NCBI GenBank assembly: GCA_964425415.1
Contig: CAYRMJ010000054.1
Coordinates: 1-9,116, forward strand
Length of the DNA: 9,116 nucleotides
Source of the DNA: JAADDK01 sp964425415
GTDB taxonomy: Archaea > Thermoplasmatota > Thermoplasmata > Thermoplasmatales > Aciduliprofundaceae
Direction of reading: 5' to 3'
Shown here in pieces: positions 1 through 5,519 of this stretch. Position numbers and translations under genes: made by a program. The notes below the pieces were generated by a model, which worked only from the letters and a program-made list of their open reading frames with translations, did no database searches and was not told where the DNA came from. The first letter of the stretch is position 1, and every line of letters starts with the position of its first letter.

Positions 1-194
1 GGGTCAAACATGCCGGGATGGTTCATTCCCAGCGCGCTGGTGGCAAAGAATCCGAAGAAATCCAAGTAGTATTTGCTGTGCCTCGCATCGTAGAGCCACA
101 TGCCATGACTTTTGTCAATGTCCAGCACCATGTCAAGACCATCAGTCAGAATTCGCTCTCCCAAAACCTTATGAACTTCCTTTGGCGATATCAT
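1..194 (-). CDS. lat: L-lysine 6-aminotransferase, N-terminal part (runs off window)
   Basis: Reading the minus strand from ATG at 194, 64 complete codons are visible before the window edge. The protein begins MISPKEVHKVLGERIL, continues with DGLDMVLDIDKSHGMWLYDA, and has YYLDFFGFFATSALGMNHPG near the edge. This is the characteristic N-terminus of lysine epsilon-aminotransferases (Lat, class III PLP aminotransferases), including the 'YLD-F-FF/ASSALGMN' segment known from the mycobacterial enzyme. The enzyme moves the epsilon-amino group of lysine to 2-oxoglutarate, giving allysine (cyclising to piperideine-6-carboxylate) and glutamate. The PLP lysine and the rest of the fold lie outside the window. 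The reading frame stays open back to a stop at 240-242, so a TTG at 215 is possible. ATG 194 is preferred because a TATA-like element lies about 26 bases upstream and the family homology starts here. There is no Shine-Dalgarno sequence. Another class III omega-aminotransferase is the main alternative. Confidence 0.8.
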   Translation of the reverse strand, partial: MISPKEVHKVLGERILTDGLDMVLDIDKSHGMWLYDARHSKYYLDFFGFFATSALGMNHPGMFD

Positions 195-216
195 GATGGG
201 TGCATGGTGATGCAAA

Positions 217-226
217 ATATATATGT
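217..226 (-). promoter_or_regulatory. Candidate TATA box for lat
   Basis: On the minus strand this reads ACATATATAT, preceded by a purine/C-rich stretch that could serve as BRE. Its centre is about 26-27 bases from ATG 194, which would make the lat transcript leaderless. A second TATA-like octamer, TTTATAAA at 258-265, would give a leader of roughly 40 bases. Which one is used cannot be decided from sequence. Confidence 0.45.
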
Positions 227-271
227 TTGGGGTGCAAAATTAAAATTTAAACTTACATTTATAAAAATACC

Positions 272-1522
272 TTACCATGCAAAGGCAAAATAAATGGCCA
301 ATGTTATAGAGAGAACGAATATAACAGATGGTATTATTCTCCTGATGACCTTGTACAGATTCGCTTTGAAATGCTGCGAGGAGAGAACCAAGCATAGATG
401 CACAGGAGAGGTAAGATGTCCAGCATACCCTGAGGCGTAAGCGAGAGCCACCGCCGCAAAATTCACAGGTGTGCCCATGTACGGCAAAAGGAGAGGAAAG
501 GTGGCAGCCACGTAAGCGACGGTGACTCCAGTCATCAACCCGGCGAGATAGGGGAGAATCATGATCACGATGAATGGCGGAATTCCGTACATGTTAAAAA
601 AAGAGTATGTGTAGTGCATTGAATCCGTTTCAAGCACCGCCACCTTCATGAAGAGTGCGGCAAATGTAACGCCCAAAAATGTGGGTTTAAGAGCAAATTT
701 AAGGCTGTACTTGGTGGCGTTTAAATCTCTCTTTTTAAGCAAAATGAAAATCAAAGATAAATCCACAACGAGCAAAGAGAAAAACAAATCAATTCTCTTC
801 AAGCTCCATCCCTTCGTGGGATCTGGAACTCCGAGCAATGTTAGGAGCATTACAATTAGTATGGGCCATGAGGAGTACAGCAGAGCCCTCCATGGCCTGT
901 CCCTCTCCACCGCTTTTCTCTTAACATTCTTCTTTCTCATAATAGGTACATAGATGAACAGAAAGCCGCCCAGTATTGCCAACACGGGCAAAAATGACAT
1001 GTGAAGCACAAACTCCGAGATCTCCACTCCAAATATGGCAGAGGCAACGATTACACCCGTGTAAAGTGGCCATGCATACTCCCACAGGTGCCTGAACCAG
1101 TAATTTAAGGTGGTGGCTTCCAGCCCCGTGAGTTTCATATCCTTTGCTAGAGGGTCAACCAATTTTGCAGATACATAAGCCCCGCCCGGCATGGGCAGAA
1201 GGCCAATGAATGCGGAGATTGAGACAAGCGACGCACCCAAAGAGGGGGCAATGGATTTCACGGCTGATACCATCATGTTCAAATATCCAGCCTTTTCCAT
1301 AAGCGCCACTATCAGGAGAGAGAGAAAAACTATGAAAATTATGCGCCAGAAATTCCAAGAAATCACATCTTTATATATGCTCAACCAAGATGCACCCAGC
1401 ACCGCAATCAGAAAAATAGCACCAATCATTATTGAAATTGCAATGTTTACCTTGAATCTTGGGAGAACGATTATTATTGCTATAGCGGAAAGTATAAGGC
1501 CAAACGCGACATTGGTGTCCAT
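272..1522 (-). CDS. DUF401 family multi-pass membrane protein (ion transporter superfamily)
   Basis: This 416-residue, strongly hydrophobic protein has about ten predicted membrane segments. I recognise it as a member of the archaeal/bacterial DUF401 family (Pfam PF04165; AF0261-like), which belongs to the ion transporter clan. The substrate is unknown. The diagnostic motif GLLPMPGGAYVSA lies at about residues 107-119 and is followed by the conserved NYWFRHLWEY at 140-149. The second half carries a matching pair of glycine-rich re-entrant-like segments, LAGLMTGVTVAYVAATFPLL (326-345) and SGYAGHLTSPVHLCLV (364-379). This fits the two inverted halves of the superfamily. A basic loop (RKKNVKRKAVERDRPWR, 196-212) separates the halves and is probably cytoplasmic by the positive-inside rule. 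The start is ATG 1522: an in-frame TAG lies eight codons upstream with no other start between, and no good Shine-Dalgarno is present. lat follows 77 bases downstream in the same direction. Confidence 0.85.
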   Translation of the reverse strand: MDTNVAFGLILSAIAIIIVLPRFKVNIAISIMIGAIFLIAVLGASWLSIYKDVISWNFWRIIFIVFLSLLIVALMEKAGYLNMMVSAVKSIAPSLGASLVSISAFIGLLPMPGGAYVSAKLVDPLAKDMKLTGLEATTLNYWFRHLWEYAWPLYTGVIVASAIFGVEISEFVLHMSFLPVLAILGGFLFIYVPIMRKKNVKRKAVERDRPWRALLYSSWPILIVMLLTLLGVPDPTKGWSLKRIDLFFSLLVVDLSLIFILLKKRDLNATKYSLKFALKPTFLGVTFAALFMKVAVLETDSMHYTYSFFNMYGIPPFIVIMILPYLAGLMTGVTVAYVAATFPLLLPYMGTPVNFAAVALAYASGYAGHLTSPVHLCLVLSSQHFKANLYKVIRRIIPSVIFVLSITLAIYFAFAW

Positions 1523-1544
1523 TGATGCGTCATTGCAAAACCCC

Positions 1545-1552
1545 TAATTAAG
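1545..1552 (-). promoter_or_regulatory. Candidate TATA box for the DUF401 gene (leaderless option)
   Basis: On the minus strand this reads CTTAATTA, centred about 26 bases upstream of ATG 1522. That spacing matches the other first-in-operon minus-strand genes here. The match to an archaeal TATA box is weaker than at 1641-1650, so this is only one of two options. Confidence 0.35.
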
Positions 1553-1558
1553 ATTTGC

Positions 1559-1571
1559 ATTGCGAAGCAAT
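1559..1571. repeat. Small perfect inverted repeat (5-bp stem, 3-base loop)
   Basis: ATTGC-GAA-GCAAT can form a perfect 5-bp hairpin. It lies between the DUF401 start codon and the seven-base A/T run at 1574-1580. If DUF401 is transcribed from the distant TATA box at 1641-1650 this would be in its leader; otherwise it is simply upstream DNA. No function is assigned. Confidence 0.4.
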
Positions 1572-1594
1572 TGAAAAAAATAAGAGAGGTATGC

Positions 1595-1618
1595 CAGAAG
1601 GGATGGGATGCCTTTCTG
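1595..1618. repeat. Inverted repeat/hairpin, 8-bp stem with one weak pair
   Basis: CAGAAGGG at 1595-1602 pairs with CCTTTCTG at 1611-1618 around an 8-base loop. One position is G-U in plus-strand RNA and a C-A mismatch in minus-strand RNA. In the minus direction it is followed about 14 bases later by seven consecutive U residues (1580-1574). It might fold in a long DUF401 leader or be an unrelated DNA element. Confidence 0.35.
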
Positions 1619-1632
1619 CAATATTCATATTG
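1619..1632. repeat. Near-palindrome in the DUF401/hsp20 divergent region
   Basis: CAATAT-TC-ATATTG has 6-bp perfect arms around a 2-base centre. It sits 9-22 bases downstream of the minus-strand TATA box at 1641-1650, where a repressor would overlap the transcription start, and about 100 bases upstream of hsp20. It is AT-rich, so chance is possible. Confidence 0.4.
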
Positions 1633-1640
1633 TTTTCACC

Positions 1641-1650
1641 CTATATAAGT
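1641..1650 (-). promoter_or_regulatory. Second candidate TATA box facing the DUF401 gene
   Basis: On the minus strand this reads ACTTATATAG, a good archaeal TATA match. A start about 25 bases downstream would give a leader near 96 bases that includes the inverted repeat at 1559-1571 and most or all of that at 1595-1618. This competes with the closer TATA-like element at 1545-1552. Confidence 0.4.
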
Positions 1651-1655
1651 GTTTT

Positions 1656-1671
1656 GGGAAAAATTTAAATA
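1656..1671 (+). promoter_or_regulatory. BRE plus TATA box of the hsp20-phr operon
   Basis: GGGAAAAA (1656-1663, BRE-like purine tract) runs directly into TTTAAATA (1664-1671). Standard archaeal spacing puts the transcription start near 1693, leaving a leader of about 37 bases that holds the strong Shine-Dalgarno sequence. Confidence 0.65.
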
Positions 1672-1689
1672 CTATGAAGTATATCATAG
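1672..1689. promoter_or_regulatory. Candidate operator of the hsp20-phr operon
   Basis: This is a perfect inverted repeat, CTATGA-6 bases-TCATAG, immediately downstream of the TATA box and just before the predicted transcription start. A bound dimer here would block RNA polymerase, the usual site for archaeal repressors such as Phr. The second gene of this operon encodes a Phr-like protein, so autoregulation is the obvious reading. The site does not match the consensus I recall for Pyrococcus Phr (TTT..T..C and its complement), so the assignment is inferred from position only. Confidence 0.5.
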
Positions 1690-1717
1690 GTTGTAAACAA
1701 AAGGTTAACAACTAAAA

Positions 1718-1725
1718 GGAGGTGA
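1718..1725 (+). promoter_or_regulatory. Strong Shine-Dalgarno sequence deciding the hsp20 start
   Basis: GGAGGTGA is a full match to the archaeal anti-Shine-Dalgarno sequence, five bases before ATG 1731. An in-frame GTG at 1722 lies inside this element and is therefore not the start. Confidence 0.85.
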
Positions 1726-1730
1726 TTGAA

Positions 1731-2306
1731 ATGGTGATAAGGAGAAGGAGAGATGAGGACAAAAACGAGAGGTACGAGGACTGGAGAAGGGATTTCTTCG
1801 GAGACTGGGATGACTTCTTCGGGTTTGACATTGAGAGGGAGTTCAGAAGAATGGAGGAGTGGATGAACAGGATAATGAGAGAATTTGGAAGGGGAGAGAT
1901 TAAAGGTCCGTACGTCTACGGATTCAGCATGCGAGTTGGCCCAGATGGCAAGCCGCACATTGAAGAATTCGGAAATGTGCCTCGCAGGTTCCCCGGAACT
2001 CAGAGGGAGATGAGCGAGTACAGAGAGCCCCTCGTGGATGTCATGGAGGATGAGAAAAACATCAGCGTGACCGCGGAGCTTCCCGGAGTGACTAAAAGCG
2101 ACATTGATTTGAGCCTTGAGGACGATAACCAAGTGCTCATAATAAAAGTGGACACACCAGAGAGAAAGTACTACAAGGAAGTGGAACTCCCTGCAAAAGT
2201 GAAGGCTGAGAAAGTGAAAGCAACGTACAAGAACGGAATACTGGACGTGGTATTTGAGAGAGAGACTCCAAAGGAGAAGAAAGGAAAGAAAATAAAGATA
2301 GACTGA
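1731..2306 (+). CDS. hsp20: Small heat-shock protein, Hsp20/alpha-crystallin family
   Basis: This 191-residue, ATP-independent holdase chaperone would bind unfolding proteins in the cytoplasm as large oligomers. The alpha-crystallin domain spans about residues 99-178. It includes PLVDVMEDEKNISVTAELPG (100-119), the conserved NGILDVVFE near its end (168-176, the G-[IV]-L motif), and a C-terminal IKI at 188-190, the I-x-I tail that docks onto a neighbouring subunit. The N-terminal arm (1-98) is long and strongly charged, rich in R, E, D and aromatic residues (such as DWRRDFFGDWDDFFGFD), which is typical of archaeal members. The start is ATG 1731, behind an excellent Shine-Dalgarno. The stop codon overlaps the ATG of the next gene in a TGATG junction, indicating one mRNA and translational coupling with the Phr-like regulator. 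Confidence 0.93.
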   Translation: MVIRRRRDEDKNERYEDWRRDFFGDWDDFFGFDIEREFRRMEEWMNRIMREFGRGEIKGPYVYGFSMRVGPDGKPHIEEFGNVPRRFPGTQREMSEYREPLVDVMEDEKNISVTAELPGVTKSDIDLSLEDDNQVLIIKVDTPERKYYKEVELPAKVKAEKVKATYKNGILDVVFERETPKEKKGKKIKID

Positions 2307-2785
2307 TGGCTATGAACGCGGAAGATGAAATAGATGCTATCCTGCGAGCCATTGAAAACAGCATGCGCAGAGACATACTTCGCATGTTAGTTGAAGGTAG
2401 AAGATACGCACTTCAGATGGCAAGAGAGCTGAGGACATCGCAGCAGGCGGTGATGAAGCATCTTGATATGCTGGAAAGTGGAAATCTGGTGCGCATAGCC
2501 GGCGAGGAGCGCAGCAGCAGGGGCGCTCCTCGCAAAATGTATGAAATCTCAAAATCTTTCTCTCTGTTTGTGGATTTCGCCCCGGGAATATTTGACATAA
2601 AGGAATATTCTTTGGATGATGTGGATACGCAGGACATTTTGGAGGAGTTCAGTGGAATGGATTACGGAGAGATTCTCAGGAAAATTGAGGATGAGATAAA
2701 GAAGGTGGAACTCAGAAGAATAAAACTTCTCAAACTGAAAGAGGAGATTATTTCAGAGATGTTAACTCTCAACGAAAATAGGTAA
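2306..2785 (+). CDS. phr: Phr-like (ArsR-type) winged-helix heat-shock repressor
   Basis: This 159-residue DNA-binding protein has its winged helix at about residues 10-83. IENSMRRDILRMLVEGRR gives helices 1-2, and ARELRTSQQAVMKHLDMLES is the helix-turn-helix with its recognition helix. The wing is RGAPRKMYEIS (72-82). The 'RG-PRK-Y-I' wing and the following hydrophobic stretch (FSLFVDFAPGIF) resemble Phr, the heat-shock repressor of Pyrococcus, which shuts off hsp20 and AAA+ ATPase genes and its own gene. The C-terminal part (about 119-152) is heptad-like and charged, probably a dimerising coiled coil. The ATG overlaps the hsp20 stop by one base; ATG 2312 is an alternative start. The 3' end overlaps the convergent ATPase gene by 17 bases. 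Repression of its own operon through 1672-1689 is inferred. An ArsR regulator responding to something other than heat is possible, but the hsp20 linkage argues against it. Confidence 0.8.
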   Translation: MAMNAEDEIDAILRAIENSMRRDILRMLVEGRRYALQMARELRTSQQAVMKHLDMLESGNLVRIAGEERSSRGAPRKMYEISKSFSLFVDFAPGIFDIKEYSLDDVDTQDILEEFSGMDYGEILRKIEDEIKKVELRRIKLLKLKEEIISEMLTLNENR

Positions 2786-5519
2786 GGGCACCCATGAATT
2801 TTGCATCAGCGAACAGTTTCATCGCCAATTTTCTCTCTTCCTCCTCTCCTGTAAGCTTCCACATGTGCTGATGAGCAATTGCCAGCAAAAGGGGATCTTC
2901 AATCTCACCCATCACCTTTCTCATGCACTCCACATCGCCTTTCATTCTGCATTCTAAAATTGAGTACCAGTTAGAGTAGTTAGCCATTCCTATTTTCTCA
3001 ACAATGGACCTTGACCTTTTCATAATTTCTCCACACACATCTTTGCGCATGTCCATGTAGAGGGATGCCAAATAAAGCAGAGGATCAAGCACTCTAACCA
3101 TTGAGCCAACTTCGTCCAAGATGGATATCGCTTCCTTCAAATTTCTCTCCGCACCTTCATAATCTCCAGAATAGTAGGAAATCATGCCAATGTTTGTTAG
3201 AGGAGATGCCATGTCCTCCCTCATCCCAAGCAATTTGGCGTATTTTAAGGCTATTGAGAAATATCTCTTTGATTGCTCAATCTCTCCCAAATTCCAGTAT
3301 ATGAGACCAAGAAGATTTGAAGTCTTTGAAATTCCCCTTATCTCACCTACACCATCCCTTATGTCCATAGCCCTAAGTGCCTCTCTCAGAGCATTATCAT
3401 TTTTTCCCTGAAGAAAGTAAAGAAGAGAGATGTTGTGAAGTAAATCGGCCATCTGAAGCTTCATGTTGGCTGCCTCTGCAAGCTCCAGAGCCTTTAAAAG
3501 TATTGATTCTGCCAGCTCATATCTTTCGGTTCTTGTATAGAACAGTCCCAGAGCTTTGTATCCTCTTATTTTGTCTTCATTGACCTTTGCCCATTCCACA
3601 TACGATTTTAAAAGCTCCTCCGCTTCGTTCAAGTTCCCTCTTCTCATCTCCACGTTCGCTATATTAATGAGCAGCTTTTCCCTATCGTATTTCATCAGAC
3701 TCTCGGCCGCGGTATAGTGTTTCATTGCCATATCATACTCGCCTATCTGAAAATATGTCTCACCGAGACCAATATGAGCCTCCGGGCTCTCTTTAATTTC
3801 CAAACATCTCTCGTAGCTCACTATAGCATCTTGAAATTCACCACGCTTCAAATGAAGTGCGCCAATTTTCAGCAAAAGCTCATGAATATTCTCTACATCT
3901 CCCTTTTCAGCACAGCTCAGCGCTATTTTCCCGTATTTCAAAGCCTCTCCAAAAGCATAGTTTTTTGTTGCATTTTCCATGGCCACCTTGGCAAGCTCCA
4001 TTGCCCTCTTGCATTTTCCAGCCCGATAATAATGCTCCGCCAAAACAGTGGCTTTTACATTCAAGTCAATATCTAAAGATTCCAAGCACTCTCCTGCCAT
4101 CTCATGGTATGCGCTTCTGAGCTCTGAGTCAATTGATCTGTATATCGTCTCCCTCACATAGTTGTGCCTGAAAAAGTATCCGTCATCTTCACTTTTCAAA
4201 ATTCCGCACTTCAAAAGTTTTCTGAGTATTTTTATTAACTTTATTTTCTTCATTTCAAGACCGCAAGTTAGGGTATCTACGATGATTTTATCGCCAATCA
4301 CAGATGAGAATTCCACCACCTCTCGCTCATCATCATCCATCAATCGCATTCGTCTCTCCACTATGCTTTCAATTTTGGTGGGCAGTTTCTCAGGGTCCTT
4401 TTTAAGCTGATATTTGCCATCTCTCATCTCTATGAAATCCTCCTCCTGAAGCATCTTCGTTATCTCTATGATGTTTAGAGGCACCCCACCTGACGAGGAT
4501 TCCACATATTCCAGAAGGTTCAGAGATATCTCTCCACTAAGTGTGTTTTCCATAAGGGATATGATTTCATCCCTCTTCAGGGGCATGAGTTGTATTATAT
4601 CTCCAATGCCCTCTCTAATCACGGCCTCCTCCAAGTTTTTCAACTCCTCAGTAATCTCCTCTGACCTGTAAGTGCCAACAATCAGAAAACGGTCTTCTTC
4701 GCTTCTTGCAAGGTAGTGCATCAGGGATAGTGTTGCCTCATCAGCCCATTGTATATCGTCCATGAACACGCAAACTAAATTTTTAGTACTCAACTCGTGC
4801 AATCCCAACCTTACATTTTCAAAGTTCCAGTCTTTCACGCTTGTGTCAATGCTTCGGCCATCGTATTTTCCCGATTCAACCATGCTCCTTAGCATTTTTT
4901 CAATCCCTGCAACGGACTCGGTATTGCCGTCCCATGCTTTCAGAACTTCCCCGTACTTCTCCTCCACCTCAACTATGAGATTTTTAAGGTCCCTGTGCAG
5001 AAAACCATTGCTTTTGCCCTCCATCACAGCCACCAACGTCACCAAATTCCCCATCTTCACTACGAGATTGAATTCTCCGTACTTTAGCTCCTCCAAATAC
5101 TCGGCGCCGGTGCCAAGCTCGCTAAGGGAATCCTTTACGAACATTCCAACTGCTGTGAGCATGGAAGTGAATATGTCCGCGTCCAAATGAAAATCCACAT
5201 TCTCCACCTTTGAAAGAAGAAGTCCGGTATTGTGAATTGCGTAAAGCATGAGAAGCTTCGGATTTTCTGGAATGCCCAACAGGTAATCCAAATTTATGCT
5301 TCCGAGAGCTTCCTTGAATGGCTGAAGTGCGGGCGTTAATATGGGCGAGCATTTGCCCTCCAATACCGTGCATCCTTTGCCACGCAGAAATTCCTTTACT
5401 AAGGCTGTTTTTCCAATGCCCGCTTCGCCCCGCACGAGTACTATCCTTGCATTCCCATGGTCGGCAATTTCGTAATTTTCCTGCAGAGTTTCAATTTCTC
5501 TTTCTCTTCCCAAAAGCAT
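2769..5519 (-). CDS. STAND-type AAA_16 ATPase with inserted sensor-like domain and TPR repeats
   Basis: This 916-residue cytoplasmic protein (counted from ATG 5519) begins MLLGREREIETL, the usual start of AAA_16/MalT-like signalling ATPases. Walker A is GEAGIGKT (31-38). Walker B is VCVFMDDIQWAD (249-260). A sensor-like IVGTYRSEE follows at 280-288, and a helical winged region ends with FFRHNYVRETIY near 449-460. From about 490 to 802 there are TPR units; seven are easily recognised (for example KIGALHLKRGEFQDAIVSYE and NIGMISYYSGDYEGAERNLK). No C-terminal LuxR helix-turn-helix or cyclase domain is present. Residues about 87-220, between the two Walker motifs, do not look like ATPase. They resemble a roadblock/longin-like module also seen at the ends of some archaeal membrane proteins (VKDSL, YGEF, EEKYGEVLKAWDG). 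An upstream ATG at 5549 is less likely: it deepens the overlap with the propeller gene, while ATG 5519 has a GGTG 8 bases before it. The 5' end overlaps the propeller gene by 29 bases. Its signal and target are unknown. Confidence 0.85.
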   Translation of the reverse strand: MLLGREREIETLQENYEIADHGNARIVLVRGEAGIGKTALVKEFLRGKGCTVLEGKCSPILTPALQPFKEALGSINLDYLLGIPENPKLLMLYAIHNTGLLLSKVENVDFHLDADIFTSMLTAVGMFVKDSLSELGTGAEYLEELKYGEFNLVVKMGNLVTLVAVMEGKSNGFLHRDLKNLIVEVEEKYGEVLKAWDGNTESVAGIEKMLRSMVESGKYDGRSIDTSVKDWNFENVRLGLHELSTKNLVCVFMDDIQWADEATLSLMHYLARSEEDRFLIVGTYRSEEITEELKNLEEAVIREGIGDIIQLMPLKRDEIISLMENTLSGEISLNLLEYVESSSGGVPLNIIEITKMLQEEDFIEMRDGKYQLKKDPEKLPTKIESIVERRMRLMDDDEREVVEFSSVIGDKIIVDTLTCGLEMKKIKLIKILRKLLKCGILKSEDDGYFFRHNYVRETIYRSIDSELRSAYHEMAGECLESLDIDLNVKATVLAEHYYRAGKCKRAMELAKVAMENATKNYAFGEALKYGKIALSCAEKGDVENIHELLLKIGALHLKRGEFQDAIVSYERCLEIKESPEAHIGLGETYFQIGEYDMAMKHYTAAESLMKYDREKLLINIANVEMRRGNLNEAEELLKSYVEWAKVNEDKIRGYKALGLFYTRTERYELAESILLKALELAEAANMKLQMADLLHNISLLYFLQGKNDNALREALRAMDIRDGVGEIRGISKTSNLLGLIYWNLGEIEQSKRYFSIALKYAKLLGMREDMASPLTNIGMISYYSGDYEGAERNLKEAISILDEVGSMVRVLDPLLYLASLYMDMRKDVCGEIMKRSRSIVEKIGMANYSNWYSILECRMKGDVECMRKVMGEIEDPLLLAIAHQHMWKLTGEEEERKLAMKLFADAKFMGALTYFR

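Noticed and set aside
1656..1712. Match to the Pyrococcus Phr recognition sequence, and a leader repeat GTTGT/ACAAC at 1690-1712
   Set aside because: The promoter does not fit the Phr consensus as I recall it. The leader repeat has only 5-bp arms with a 13-base gap, within chance for AT-rich DNA.
1722..1730. GTG at 1722 as the hsp20 start
   Set aside because: The codon overlaps the Shine-Dalgarno GGAGGTGA itself; ATG 1731 has proper spacing from it.
1665..2132. 155-residue open frame on the minus strand
   Set aside because: It is antisense to hsp20 and its promoter; no family features, start signal or independent support.
2769..2900. LuxR-type helix-turn-helix at the C-terminus of the ATPase, as in MalT
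   Set aside because: The last ~100 residues are helical repeat-like and lack the LuxR helix-turn-helix pattern, so the protein is not a MalT-type transcription factor by itself.
4762..5190. 142-residue plus-strand open frame
   Set aside because: It is antisense to the ATPase gene; composition is that of a shadow frame (Ser/Phe/Thr-rich) with no start signal.
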